The notes under the pieces: model-generated
The model's input: only the letters and a program-made list of their open reading frames with translations
Told to the model about the DNA's origin: nothing
Databases searched by the model: none
In this document: positions 26,832 to 35,755 of the stretch, piece after piece
How the letters are laid out: the number at the start of each line of letters is the position of its first letter
How positions within the stretch are numbered: the stretch's first letter is position 1
Made by a program: the position numbers and the translations under genes
Assembly: GCF_025630775.1 (NCBI RefSeq)
Contig: NZ_JAOSZE010000025.1
Coordinates: 62,001 to 126,000, forward strand
Reading direction: 5' to 3'
Origin: Actinoplanes sp. KI2
GTDB lineage: Bacteria; Actinomycetota; Actinomycetes; Mycobacteriales; Micromonosporaceae
Length of the DNA: 64,000 bases

Positions 26832-27755
26832 ATGAGGCACGTCAAGGCGGAGATCGCGAGCCAGCCGGACTGCTGGAGTCACGCGGCCAAGCTGGCCGGC
26901 TCGCGGGGCCTGCCGGCCCGTGGCGAACGGGTCGCGATGGTCGGTTGCGGCACGTCGTGGTTCATGGGCATGGCGTACGCGTCCCTGCGCGAACGGGCCG
27001 GCGAGGGCGAGACGGACGTGTTCCAGGCGTCCGAGTTCCCGCACGGCCGGCGCTACGACCGGGTCGTCGCGATCACCCGCTCCGGCACCACCACCGAGAT
27101 CATCGAGCTGCTGGACGCGCTCGACGGGCGCACCCCGACGACCGTGCTGACCGCCGACGGCGAGCAGCCGGCCGCCGCGCTGGCCACCGACGCGATCCTG
27201 CTGGACTTCGCCGACGAGCAGGCGGTGGTGCAGACCCGGTTCGCCACCAGCGCGCTGGCCCTGCTCCGCGCCCACCTCGGCGAGGACCTCGAGCCGGTGT
27301 GCGCGGACGCCGAGGTCGCGGTGCGCCTGCCGCTGCCGGTGCACCCGGCGCTGGTCGAGCAGATCACCTTCCTCGGCCGGGGCTGGACGATCGGACTGGC
27401 CCACGAGGCCGCGCTGAAGTGCCGGGAGTCCGCCGCGTACTGGGCCGAGGCGTACCCGGCCATGGACTACCGGCACGGGCCGATCTCGATCGCGGGGCCG
27501 CGCCGGGTGGTCTGGGCGTTCGGCGAGATCCCGCCGGGCCTGGCCGACGACGTGGAGGCGACCGGCGCCTCGTTCGTGCACAGCCGGCACCACGGCGGGT
27601 ACGCCGCGCTGGGCAGCTGGCGCGGCGGCCGGTCCCCGCTCGACCCGATGGCCGACCTGGTGCTGGCCCAGCGGGTCGCGGTGCTGCTCGCCACGAGCCA
27701 GGGCCTCGACCCGGACAATCCACGCAACCTGACCCGGTCGGTCGTGCTGGCGTGA
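26832..27755 (+). CDS. SIS-domain sugar isomerase/deaminase (GlmS-C/AgaS/NagS-like)
   Basis: 307 residues with two SIS domains. The first has AMVGCGTSWFMGMAYASL and ITRSGTTTEIIELLDAL; the second has FLGRGWTIGLAHEAALKCRE and YPAMDYRHGPIS, the C-terminal signature of GlmS-like proteins. It lacks the glutaminase domain, so it probably isomerises or deaminates an amino-sugar phosphate. Next to nagK and nagA, glucosamine-6-phosphate or a relative is the likely substrate. Its TGA stop overlaps the GTG of the first mini-cistron (GTGA at 27752-27755). Confidence 0.85.
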   Translation: MRHVKAEIASQPDCWSHAAKLAGSRGLPARGERVAMVGCGTSWFMGMAYASLRERAGEGETDVFQASEFPHGRRYDRVVAITRSGTTTEIIELLDALDGRTPTTVLTADGEQPAAALATDAILLDFADEQAVVQTRFATSALALLRAHLGEDLEPVCADAEVAVRLPLPVHPALVEQITFLGRGWTIGLAHEAALKCRESAAYWAEAYPAMDYRHGPISIAGPRRVVWAFGEIPPGLADDVEATGASFVHSRHHGGYAALGSWRGGRSPLDPMADLVLAQRVAVLLATSQGLDPDNPRNLTRSVVLA

Positions 27756-27844
27756 CCGCCTGCACCGAGCGGCACCTCCGGGAGTTGCGCGCCCAGGCCG
27801 AAGGCGAGGGCCAGAAGGGCACGCCAAAGGAGGGCACAGCGTGA
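27752..27844 (+). CDS. Mini-cistron copy 1 of the 89-bp coupled repeat
   Basis: GTG, 30 codons, TGA. The peptide begins MTACTERH and ends KEGTA, and has no known domain. Start and stop both sit in GTGA overlaps: upstream with the SIS gene stop, downstream with copy 2. Its last codons contain AAAGGAGGG (27826-27834), placed 6 nt before the next GTG, so the mini-cistron carries the ribosome site of its follower. Too short to have homology support; coding status is inferred from identical frames in three copies. Confidence 0.6.
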   Translation: MTACTERHLRELRAQAEGEGQKGTPKEGTA

Positions 27845-27929
27845 CCGCCTGCACCGAGCGGCACCTCCGGGAGTTGCGCGCCCAGGCCGAAGGCGAGGGC
27901 CAGAAGGGCACGCCAAAGGAGGGCACAGC
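27752..27929 (+). repeat. Two perfect tandem 89-bp copies of the coupled mini-cistron element
   Basis: 27752-27840 and 27841-27929 are identical base for base. Because 89 is not a multiple of 3, each copy shifts frame by one base, and this is exactly what a stop/start overlap needs. A third, diverged copy lies at 40013-40101. Confidence 0.95.
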
Positions 27930-27933
27930 GTGA
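27841..27933 (+). CDS. Mini-cistron copy 2 of the 89-bp coupled repeat
   Basis: Identical to copy 1. Its GTG overlaps the copy 1 stop, and its own TGA overlaps the GTG start of nagK (GTGA, 27930-27933). The AAAGGAGGG in its 3' end (27915-27923) is the only ribosome site available to nagK, so nagK translation depends on this element. Confidence 0.6.
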   Translation: MTACTERHLRELRAQAEGEGQKGTPKEGTA

Positions 27934-28853
27934 GCACCGGCGTCGTCGTTGCCCTCGACGTCGGCGGCACGGGCATGAAATGCGCGCTGGTTCGCCCGGA
28001 CGGAACCGTCCACCACGAGGAGCGGCACCCCACCCTCGCCGCGCGCGGCCCCGAGGCGGTCACCGAGAACATCGTGGCGATCGCCGCCGGTCTGGCCGGC
28101 CGGGCGCGCGCCGACGGGCTCGAGCCGGTGGCCGTGGGCGTGGCCGTACCGGGCGTGGTGGACGAGGAGAACGGCGTCGCGGTCTGGTCGTCCAACGTCG
28201 GCTTCCGGGACGTACCGCTGCGGTCCCTGCTCGAGGAGCGGCTCGGCCTGCCCGCGGCGCTCGGCCACGACGTTCGCGTCGGCGGCATCGCCGAGGCCCG
28301 CCTCGGCGCCGGGAAGGGCGAGCGGCACGTGCTGTTCGCGGCGATCGGCACCGGCATCGCGGCCGCGCTGGTGGTGAACGGCGTGGGCTACCACGGCACG
28401 CACGGCGCGGCCGGCGAGCTCGGGCACATCATCGTGCGCCCCGGCGGCACCCCGTGCCCGTGCGGGCAGAACGGCTGCCTGGAGGCGATCGCCTCGGCCC
28501 GGGCGATCGGGGCCCGATATGCCGAGCTGTCCGGTTCTCCCGGGGCGACGGCGTTCGACGTCGTCAGTCGCATCGACTCGGACGAGACCGCGCGCCAGGT
28601 CTGGCACGAGGCGGTCGACGCCCTGGCGGACGGCATGATCACCGCGCAGGCACTGTTCGACGTGGGCGTGCTGGTGCTCGGCGGCGGCCTGGCGGAGGCC
28701 GGCGCCACCCTGCTGACCCCGCTCGCCGAGGAGATGGGTAAGCGAGTCACCTTCCACCGCATGCCCAAGATCGTGAAAGCCGCCCTCGGCGACACCGCCG
28801 GCTGCAAGGGCGCCGCCCTCCTGGCCCTGGACCATCTGGAGCACACCGCGTGA
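27930..28853 (+). CDS. nagK: ROK-family sugar kinase, probable N-acetylglucosamine kinase
   Basis: 307 residues from GTG. The phosphate-binding DVGGTGMKCAL (10-20), catalytic Asp114 in GHDV, and zinc site His166 with Cys176, Cys178 and Cys183 (TPCPCGQNGCLEA) are all present, so this is an active ROK kinase, not a ROK repressor (no N-terminal helix-turn-helix). The GlcNAc assignment rests on nagA, whose GTG overlaps its stop by 4 bp. In streptomycetes a nagK-nagA pair is known. Glucose or another aminosugar remains possible. Confidence 0.8.
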   Translation: MSTGVVVALDVGGTGMKCALVRPDGTVHHEERHPTLAARGPEAVTENIVAIAAGLAGRARADGLEPVAVGVAVPGVVDEENGVAVWSSNVGFRDVPLRSLLEERLGLPAALGHDVRVGGIAEARLGAGKGERHVLFAAIGTGIAAALVVNGVGYHGTHGAAGELGHIIVRPGGTPCPCGQNGCLEAIASARAIGARYAELSGSPGATAFDVVSRIDSDETARQVWHEAVDALADGMITAQALFDVGVLVLGGGLAEAGATLLTPLAEEMGKRVTFHRMPKIVKAALGDTAGCKGAALLALDHLEHTA

Positions 28854-29938
28854 AGATCACTGGCCGGATCGTTCGCCCGGGCGCGGTAATCCCGGGACAT
28901 GTGGAGATCGACGGCCCGACGATCATCGACGTGGTCGCCGACAACGCGGCCGGCGACGACATCGTCGTGCCCGGCTTCGTCGACCTGCACTGCCACGGCG
29001 GCGGCGGGCACACCTTCACCACCGGCGACCTCGCGCAGGCCCGGGGCGCCGCCGGGTTCCACCTCCGGCACGGCACCACCACGATGCTGGCCAGCCTGGT
29101 CAGCTCCCCGTTCGAGCTGATGCGCGACGCCACCGCCGCCTACCTGCCGCTGGTCCGCGAGGGCGTGCTCGCCGGCCTGCACTACGAGGGGCCGTACCTG
29201 TCCGGCGCGCGGTGCGGGGCACAGAACCCGGAGTTCCTGCGCGATCCGTCGATGGCCGAGCTCACCGAGCTGATCGAGCTCGGCGAGGGCTCGGTACGCA
29301 TGGTGACCATCGCCCCCGAGCTGCCCGGCGCGACCAAGGCGATCGCCCTCCTGCGCGAGCACGGGGTGCTGGCCGCCATCGGGCACACCGACGCCACGTA
29401 CGAGCAGGCCAAGGCCGGCATCGCGGCGGGCGGGACGGTCGGCACCCACCTGTTCAACGGGATGCGCCCGCCGCACCACCGCGAGCCCGGCCCGGTGGTC
29501 GGCCTGCTCGACTCGGTCGCGGTGTGCGAGCTGATCGCCGACAACATCCACCTGCACCCGGGCATGCTGGCGTTCGCGGCCCGCGCGGCCGGGCCGGACC
29601 GGGCCGCCCTGATCACCGACGCGATGGACGCCGCGGGCATGCCGGACGGCGACTACGAGCTGGGCGGCCAGCAGGTCGTGGTGGCCGACCGGGTGGCCCG
29701 GCTGGCCCGCAACGGCTCGATCGCCGGCAGCACGCTGACCATGGACCTGGCGCTGCGCAACGCGGTCGAGGCCGGGATCCCGCTCCAGGACGCGGTGGCG
29801 ATGGCCTCGACCACCCCGGCCCGGGTGCTGGGCCTGGACGACGTCGGCGCGCTGGAGGCCGGCCTGCGCGCCGATCTCGTGGTGCTCGACGCCGGCCTGC
29901 GGGTCAAGGGCGTGCTGCGGGCCGGGGTCTGGGTGTAA
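28850..29938 (+). CDS. nagA: N-acetylglucosamine-6-phosphate deacetylase
   Basis: 362 residues. Metal and catalytic residues of NagA are visible: His47 and His49 (DLHCHG), Glu113 (HYEGPYLSGA), His179 (IGHTDAT), His200 (THLFNGM) and catalytic Asp257 (ITDAMDAAG). It gives glucosamine-6-phosphate and acetate in the cytoplasm. GTG 28850 overlaps the nagK stop. The 3' end overlaps the convergent PAP2 gene by 35 bp. Confidence 0.92.
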   Translation: MKITGRIVRPGAVIPGHVEIDGPTIIDVVADNAAGDDIVVPGFVDLHCHGGGGHTFTTGDLAQARGAAGFHLRHGTTTMLASLVSSPFELMRDATAAYLPLVREGVLAGLHYEGPYLSGARCGAQNPEFLRDPSMAELTELIELGEGSVRMVTIAPELPGATKAIALLREHGVLAAIGHTDATYEQAKAGIAAGGTVGTHLFNGMRPPHHREPGPVVGLLDSVAVCELIADNIHLHPGMLAFAARAAGPDRAALITDAMDAAGMPDGDYELGGQQVVVADRVARLARNGSIAGSTLTMDLALRNAVEAGIPLQDAVAMASTTPARVLGLDDVGALEAGLRADLVVLDAGLRVKGVLRAGVWV

Positions 29939-30635
29939 CTCGCGGCCGCGGCCCGGGGATGACTCGCTGCCACGGGACCCGCTCGATCAGCCGGGCCAGG
30001 AACAGGCCGAGCAGTACCCCGGCGATCGAGTCGGTGAGCCAGTGGAAGCCGGTGTACACCGTCGTGCAGAACAGGATGGCAACCGGCAGCACGCGTACGG
30101 CGAACGACTCTCGTGTGCGCAGCGGCCGCTGCAGCAGCAGGGCGGCGAGCAGGGCGATCACCGCGTACCAGATCAGCGAGTTGCCCATGTGCCCGGACGG
30201 ATAGCTCATCGCCTTGACCCCGCTCGCGTACGGGTTGAACATCACCGCCTTGTCCGGCCCGTCGAAGCTCGGCGCGGCCCGGTCCGCCCAGATCTTCAGC
30301 GGCCCGATCGTGACGTAGGTCAGCACGAACGCCGCCGCGAACGGCAATACCGCCCGCCACGACCGGGTCCGGTACGCCAGCACACCGGTCAGGATCAACC
30401 CGACCGGCATCAGCACCTGACCGCCCTGGCCCAGGTAGTTGAAGACCCGCGCGGTCCAGTAGATCGGGGCCGGCTGGTGCGCGAACGACCAGTCGGCCAC
30501 CCGCTGGTCGAGCGCCAGCAGATGGCCACCGGCGAGCGCCGCGGTCAGCCCGACGAACGCCGCGACCAGCACGACGTCGAGCCACCACCCGAGCAGCGGG
30601 CGGGTGCGGACGGGCGGCGGGATCGTCTGGGTCAC
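29904..30635 (-). CDS. PAP2-family membrane phosphatase
   Basis: 243 residues from GTG 30635, after GAGGG. Five to six membrane helices and the three PAP2 motifs: KIWADRAAP, SYPSGHMGNS and GFHWLTDSIAGVLLG, with the catalytic His pair. Probable substrates are lipid phosphates such as undecaprenyl-PP or phosphatidic acid, acting on the outer face of the membrane. It is 10 bp downstream of the secreted protease gene. The Pro/Arg-rich tail overlaps the end of nagA. Confidence 0.85.
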   Translation of the reverse strand: MTQTIPPPVRTRPLLGWWLDVVLVAAFVGLTAALAGGHLLALDQRVADWSFAHQPAPIYWTARVFNYLGQGGQVLMPVGLILTGVLAYRTRSWRAVLPFAAAFVLTYVTIGPLKIWADRAAPSFDGPDKAVMFNPYASGVKAMSYPSGHMGNSLIWYAVIALLAALLLQRPLRTRESFAVRVLPVAILFCTTVYTGFHWLTDSIAGVLLGLFLARLIERVPWQRVIPGPRPRVTPRPRPAARP

Positions 30636-30645
30636 GCCCTCAAAG

Positions 30646-32067
30646 CTAGAGGAGGCTGCGTAACCGCGCGGCGAGCAGGTCGCCGCGGACCCCCGAGTTG
30701 GGGCAGCCACCGAAGTGATGCAGGGCGACGACCTTGTTGGTGGCGCGGGACAGCACCGGCGAGCCGGACGAGCCGCCCTCGGTGTCGCAGTAGTACGAGA
30801 CGTCCGAGCCCGCCGCGTACCCGGTGTAGTTGGGGTCGGCCACCGCGCAGTTGCCGGCCTTCTCGCCGAGCGAGCCGGCGATCCGGGTGGGCTGCCCGGC
30901 CGGGTGCTGCGGCACGTAGAGCTCCTGGCCCTTGGCCGGACGGGCGGTGTCCAGCGTGAGGTAGCCGAACTTCTGCACGGCGCTGAAGTTGTCGACCGTG
31001 AACAGCGTGTAGTCGTACGCGTGGTCGGTGGAGAGCACCTTGCTGCCCCAGACCTTGGTCGGCTGGAAGATGTCGTAGCCGCCGCAGGTCGCGCACTGGT
31101 AGTTGAACCAGACCTCGGTGTCCTGGGCCTCGGCCGAGGTGGTGAGGCAGTGGTTGTTGGTGAGCATCCGGTTGTTCGGGCCGACCCGCCAGCTGGTGCA
31201 CAGCTCGGTCCCGTTGATCAGCAGCCGGGCGATGGCCTTCGACTTCGTGTACGCGACCGGGTCGCTCGAGCGGTAGCAGACCGCGTCGGTCGAGGTGTCG
31301 GCGCCGCACACCGACTCCTCCCGGCCGGTGGTGCCGGGCCGGGTGAGCTGCCCCTCCGGCTGGCGGGTCTGCTGGGAGCCGGTGAACCCGCGAACCACCC
31401 GGTCGACGTTCACGCCGAGGGTGTGGCGCTTGGCGCCGACGCCGAACACGTCCGACGTGCGGTGCATCTCGAGGACGGCGGCCTCACCGGTGACCGACAT
31501 CGCCCATTTGTCGACCGAGCCGCTCCCCCTTCCGCGGGGCGCGTCGTATCGGTAGGACTCGGTGCCGTCGGCGTTCGTGACGGTCACATAGTCACCGGGC
31601 AGCATGTCCATCCGGTCGAAGTGCACCTTCACGTACGAGGCGCCGGGGTAGCGAAAAGTCTCCCTCTGCAGGCCCTTGCCCACATAGTCGAGGACTCGGT
31701 CGACCCGCAGCAGCTCGCCGACGCGCTCCCGGCCGTCGGTCGCGGCGGCCGGCTTGCGTTCGCCGCGCTCGACCCGGCTGGGGCTGGGCTCGCCGGGGCC
31801 GGACTGACCCGGGCTGGGCTGGCTGGGGTTGGGCTGGCTGGGGTTGGACTGGCTGGGGCTGAGCTGCGGGGTGGTGTCCTGGCCGGCGTCCGTCGGCGCC
31901 GCCGTGGGCTGCGGGGTGGCGGCCTGCTGCGCAAGTTCCGCGGCCGGCGCCTCGTGCCAGGTGCCGATCGCCCGGTCACCGCCGGTGTTCCACGCCGTCA
32001 CGCCCGCCGCGGCGCCGAGAACCAGGACGGCACACGCCCCCACCGCGATGCCTGCCGTTCGCCGCAT
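30646..32067 (-). CDS. Secreted trypsin-like serine protease
   Basis: 473 residues. The signal sequence IAVGACAVLVLGAAAGVTAW is followed by a Pro/Ser/Gln-rich linker with SQPNPSQPSPGQ-type repeats (about 65-100), a beta-rich segment, then the chymotrypsin-fold domain (about 245-470). The triad is visible as His in LTNNHCLTT, Asp in HAYDYTLF and Ser in TEGGSSGSPV. Several Cys pairs resemble lysyl-endopeptidase-like bacterial proteases. Specificity is not determined. Likely in operon with PAP2 (10-bp gap). Confidence 0.87.
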   Translation of the reverse strand: MRRTAGIAVGACAVLVLGAAAGVTAWNTGGDRAIGTWHEAPAAELAQQAATPQPTAAPTDAGQDTTPQLSPSQSNPSQPNPSQPSPGQSGPGEPSPSRVERGERKPAAATDGRERVGELLRVDRVLDYVGKGLQRETFRYPGASYVKVHFDRMDMLPGDYVTVTNADGTESYRYDAPRGRGSGSVDKWAMSVTGEAAVLEMHRTSDVFGVGAKRHTLGVNVDRVVRGFTGSQQTRQPEGQLTRPGTTGREESVCGADTSTDAVCYRSSDPVAYTKSKAIARLLINGTELCTSWRVGPNNRMLTNNHCLTTSAEAQDTEVWFNYQCATCGGYDIFQPTKVWGSKVLSTDHAYDYTLFTVDNFSAVQKFGYLTLDTARPAKGQELYVPQHPAGQPTRIAGSLGEKAGNCAVADPNYTGYAAGSDVSYYCDTEGGSSGSPVLSRATNKVVALHHFGGCPNSGVRGDLLAARLRSLL

Positions 32068-32181
32068 CTCATCCGCCCTTCACGTCGCATCGGGGACATA
32101 CGTGCTATTCCGGCGTTCTTGCTCCTGTGTAACGAGCCACGTGCGACCGCGACGCGCCGAAGACACGGGCACACTGGTCCG

Positions 32182-33402
32182 GTGCGCATCACGTCCGCCC
32201 TCATCGACCCGGCGTTGCTGGATCTGCCGTGGGGCGTCCCGCTCGAGGAGTGGCCCGCCGACCGCCTGGTGGCTCTGCCGCAGGGCATCTCCCGGCACAT
32301 CGTCCGGTTCGTCAAGCTCAACGAGACGGTCTACGCCCTGAAGGAGACCCGCGAGCGGATCGCGGAAAAGGAATACGACCTGCTTCGCGCGCTCGAGCGG
32401 ATCGACTTCCCGGCGGTCGAGGCGGTGGCGACCGTCACCGACCGGGTGGACGCCGACGGCGAGCCGCTGGAAACCGTGCTGATCACCCGGCATCTCCAGT
32501 TCTCGCTGCCGTACCGGGCGCTGTTCTCGCACGTGCTCCGGCCGGAGACGCTCAACCGGCTGCTCGACGCGCTGGTCGCCCTGATCGTCCGGATGCACCT
32601 GACCGGCTTCTCCTGGGGCGACTGCTCGCTGTCCAACACGCTGTTCCGGCGGGACGCGGGCGCGTTCGCGGCGTACCTGGTGGACGCCGAGACCGGCAAC
32701 CTCTACCCGAAGCTGTCCGAGGGGCAGCGCAGCGAGGACATCGAGATCCTCCGGCTCAACATCTTCGGCGAGTGCCTCGACCTGCAGGCCGCCGAGTTGC
32801 TGCACGAGTCGATCGACCCGGAGGCGGTGGTCGACGACATCGTGGCCCGCTACGAGCGGCTGTGGCACGAGGTCACGTACGAGCAGGAGGTCGCGCAGAG
32901 CGACGCGCGGCACCGGATCGAGCGGCGCATCCGCCGGCTCAACGAGCTCGGCTTCGACGTCGCCGAGGTGGCGCTGTCCACCGTGGACGGCGGGTACCGG
33001 GTACGCCCGAAGGTGGTCGACGCCGGCTACCACACCCGCCGCCTGCTGCGCCTGACCGGCCTGGACGCCGAGGAGAACCAGGCCCGGCAACTGCTGAACG
33101 ACCTGGACACCTACCGGGCGGAAAGCGATCTCACCGACGAGGCGCAGGCCGCCCACCGCTGGCTCACCGAGGTGTTCGAGCCGGTGGTCCGGGCCGTGCC
33201 GGCCGGTATGCGGCGCAAGCTCGAGCCGCAGGAGATCTTCACGCAGATCATCCAGCACAAGTGGCTGCTGTCCGAGAAGGCCGGGCGGGACGTGGGGATG
33301 GCGCCGGCCGTGCAGTCCTACCTCACCGACGTGCTCGCCAAGAAGCCGGACGAGCAGGCCGTGCTCGGCGTCGAGGTCGGCTCACTGGCCGGCGGTGTCT
33401 AG
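32182..33402 (+). CDS. DUF4032 protein with kinase-like N-terminal half
   Basis: 406 residues from GTG 32182. The first half looks like a lipopolysaccharide-kinase/protein-kinase-like fold (VRFVKLNETVYALKETRERI; HLTGFSWGDCSLSNTLFRRD in part; VDAETGNLYP), where GDCSLSN and DAE occupy the catalytic-loop and metal positions. The second half, LEPQEIFTQIIQHKWLLSE, is the DUF4032 domain. Possibly a small-molecule kinase; the function is not established. It overlaps the convergent RCK gene by 21 bp. Confidence 0.78.
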   Translation: MRITSALIDPALLDLPWGVPLEEWPADRLVALPQGISRHIVRFVKLNETVYALKETRERIAEKEYDLLRALERIDFPAVEAVATVTDRVDADGEPLETVLITRHLQFSLPYRALFSHVLRPETLNRLLDALVALIVRMHLTGFSWGDCSLSNTLFRRDAGAFAAYLVDAETGNLYPKLSEGQRSEDIEILRLNIFGECLDLQAAELLHESIDPEAVVDDIVARYERLWHEVTYEQEVAQSDARHRIERRIRRLNELGFDVAEVALSTVDGGYRVRPKVVDAGYHTRRLLRLTGLDAEENQARQLLNDLDTYRAESDLTDEAQAAHRWLTEVFEPVVRAVPAGMRRKLEPQEIFTQIIQHKWLLSEKAGRDVGMAPAVQSYLTDVLAKKPDEQAVLGVEVGSLAGGV

Positions 33403-35172
33403 CTGACCCTCGATCAACGGCGTGGCCTGCTCCAGGAGTACGCGTAGGCCGCCCCGGCGGGCGACCACCACCACCTCGTCGCCGGCCACCAGGATCCGGC
33501 GCGGATCGGGCGTCCAGTCCACCCAGTCCTGGCCGGCCGCGCGCATGCTGATCACCCGGGCCCTCCCCGCCTTTTCGGCGCTGCTCAGCGGCGCACCGTC
33601 CAATGCGGAGCCGGGCAGCACCTGCACGGTCGCGACCAGCACCGCGTGCCGGTCGACCGGGATCGTGGCCAGCACCTCCCGGTCGAGCATCGAGGCCGCG
33701 AACACCGGCGCGCAGAGCCGGGAGACGCTGCGCGAGATGTTGATGTTGAAGGCGTGCTCGACCCGGCGCGCGAAGTCGTCGTCGAACAGCCGCAGCACCA
33801 CCCGGACGTCCGGCCGGGCCGCGCGGGCGTGCAGCGCGGCCTGCAGGTTGACCGCGTCGTCGGTGGAGAGCACCAGCAACGACCGGCAGGTGTCGATCGA
33901 GGCGGCGCGCAGGATCTCGTCCCGCGACGCGTCGCCGACGATCAGCGGCACGCCCAGCTCCTCGGCGACCCGGGCGCCCCGCGCGTCCGGCGCCCGGTCG
34001 ATCGCCACCACGTCGAGACCGAGGTCGTTCAGCTGGCGCAGCACCCGGGTGCCGACGTTGCCGAGGCCGACCAGCACCACGTGGTCGGCGTGCAGGCCGA
34101 GCACCTCGCCGCGGTCGCGGGCCAGACGGGTCTTCACCAGGCCGTCGACGATCGCGGCGGTGACCAGCGGCAACAACGCGACCCCGGCGATGGTGAGCAC
34201 GACCTGCGCGACCTGCGCGACCGGGTCGCGGTGGGGCTCCACATCGGACGAGCCGACCACGGTCAGCAGGGTGGTGTAGACCGACTCCCAGACGCCGTCC
34301 ACGTGGGTATAGCTGGTCAGCACCGCGCCGGCGGCCACCGTGATCGCCACCGCGACGGCCACGGCGATCGCCAGCTTGCGGGATATCCCGACGCGCATCG
34401 CCCGGCGCACCGACAGCCACGGGCGGCGCCGCCGGCCGGAGCGGACCAGGCGCCGGGCGGTCGCGGCCGGCTCGGCCACCCGGCCGACCGCCTCGGCCAG
34501 CACCAGGTCGGTCGGGAGCCGGTCGTCGGGCTCGGGCTCGCCGGGCAGCACCGCGACCTGGCCGGCGTCGGCCGGTGCGGCCAGGGTCAGCACCACGTGG
34601 GCGTCGGCCACCTCGGCGCGGTGGGCCACGTAGAGCGTGCGGCCGGCGTAGCGGAAATGGGTGGGTGCAACGCCGCCGAGGGCCGCGGCCACGAAGGCGG
34701 GCGCGGCCATGCCGGCGTCGGAAAGCACGGCGCAGTCGGTGAACAGCCGGCGCACCCCCTGGGCGAGGCCGGTGGTGAACATCCGGATCACCAGGCGCAG
34801 GTCGCCCTCGACCGCGCGGGCACAGAGCGCCGCATGCAGATTGATCATGTCGTCCGGCATGACCAGGGCCAGCGCCGCCGCCCCGGCCAGACCGGCGGCA
34901 CGGAAGGTGCGCTCGTCGAGGCGGTCGGCGGCGATCACCCGTACGCCCCGGCTCCGGAGATCGTGGAAATCCGGGACGTCGGCCCGCAGGTCGCGCGGCA
35001 CGATCACGGTGAGGCGCAGGCTGCGGCCGGAGCTCATCAGCTCCTCGGCGAGCGTGTAGACCAGCGGGTCGGCGCCGCAGACCAGGAAGTGCGGCCGGTC
35101 GTCGCCGTTGCGATCGCGCAGCCGGGACACCAGGGACCGGCGCGGAACGTCTTTCGCCGGTTCCGTAGCCAC
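33382..35172 (-). CDS. Two-RCK membrane protein, K+-channel-like but without a classical filter
   Basis: 596 residues from GTG 35172 (leaderless: TACGAT ends 7 nt upstream). RCK/TrkA-N domain 1 (about 25-200, HFLVCGADPLVYTLAEEL), then two membrane helices (LAIAVAVAVAITVAAGAVLT and VAQVVLTIAGVALLPLVTAA) around a pore-like loop, then RCK domain 2 (HVVLVGLGNVGTRVLRQL). The loop reads TTLLTVVGSSDVEP where a K+ channel would have T-V-G-Y-G-D, so ion selectivity is doubtful. Related actinobacterial proteins share the layout. It overlaps the DUF4032 gene tail to tail. Confidence 0.8.
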   Translation of the reverse strand: MATEPAKDVPRRSLVSRLRDRNGDDRPHFLVCGADPLVYTLAEELMSSGRSLRLTVIVPRDLRADVPDFHDLRSRGVRVIAADRLDERTFRAAGLAGAAALALVMPDDMINLHAALCARAVEGDLRLVIRMFTTGLAQGVRRLFTDCAVLSDAGMAAPAFVAAALGGVAPTHFRYAGRTLYVAHRAEVADAHVVLTLAAPADAGQVAVLPGEPEPDDRLPTDLVLAEAVGRVAEPAATARRLVRSGRRRRPWLSVRRAMRVGISRKLAIAVAVAVAITVAAGAVLTSYTHVDGVWESVYTTLLTVVGSSDVEPHRDPVAQVAQVVLTIAGVALLPLVTAAIVDGLVKTRLARDRGEVLGLHADHVVLVGLGNVGTRVLRQLNDLGLDVVAIDRAPDARGARVAEELGVPLIVGDASRDEILRAASIDTCRSLLVLSTDDAVNLQAALHARAARPDVRVVLRLFDDDFARRVEHAFNINISRSVSRLCAPVFAASMLDREVLATIPVDRHAVLVATVQVLPGSALDGAPLSSAEKAGRARVISMRAAGQDWVDWTPDPRRILVAGDEVVVVARRGGLRVLLEQATPLIEGQLDTAGQ

Positions 35173-35282
35173 GCTCGCGATCGTAGCCAGCCGGAACCCG
35201 CTCACGGGGCCGCTCGTTGCCCCCTCCGACGCTATTCGCCCGAGTTCGCGTAGTTGTTGCAGCCCATTTTCAGGAGGAGCCA

Positions 35283-35702
35283 GTGCGGAAGTCGTGGTAC
35301 GCCGGTGCGGTCGCCGCCCTCCTGGTCGGGGCCGCCGTCCCCGCACAGGCCGACGGGCGCACTGTGGAGAATCCGCGGCACCGCCCCCCGGCCGGCGGCC
35401 TGCTGCCCGACGGGGCCTCGTCGAGCCCGGCGGAGCTCTTCGACCGCCGGCTGCCGCCGCTGGGCGGGCTGGCCGGCCTGCCGCTGTCGAACACGCTGCC
35501 GCGGGACCCCGGCGTGCCGGACGTGTCCGGCCTGCCGGCCGGCGGGATGACGGTCGTCCCGGCCATCGGCGAACCGGAGCCGGCGGTCACCCTCGACGAC
35601 CCGCGCCTGCCCGCGGAGCCGATCGCCCGGAACGCGGCGCCACCTCGCGAGTTCTCGCCGAACGGCCGCCCGGTCGCCGGCGTCGACCCGCAGTACAGAT
35701 AG
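35283..35702 (+). CDS. Small secreted protein of unknown function
   Basis: 139 residues from GTG 35283 with AGGAGG 6 nt upstream, which fixes the start. Signal peptide SWYAGAVAALLVGAAVPAQA with likely cleavage after AQA. The mature part is Pro/Leu/Gly-rich and has no Cys, with repeated LPxxGGLxGLPL-like stretches; it looks extended or disordered. No domain is recognised. It lies between the divergent RCK gene and the tRNA. Confidence 0.65.
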   Translation: MRKSWYAGAVAALLVGAAVPAQADGRTVENPRHRPPAGGLLPDGASSSPAELFDRRLPPLGGLAGLPLSNTLPRDPGVPDVSGLPAGGMTVVPAIGEPEPAVTLDDPRLPAEPIARNAAPPREFSPNGRPVAGVDPQYR

Positions 35703-35755
35703 GACATTCGGCGTTTCCGCCCAAAAAGCCACAAACCGGGCAAACGTCGCAAATG

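Noticed and set aside
27364..27864. Minus-strand frames across the 89-bp repeats
   Set aside because: They run through the SIS gene and into the repeat without a start signal. The + strand frame has start, stop and ribosome-site logic, the minus strand does not.
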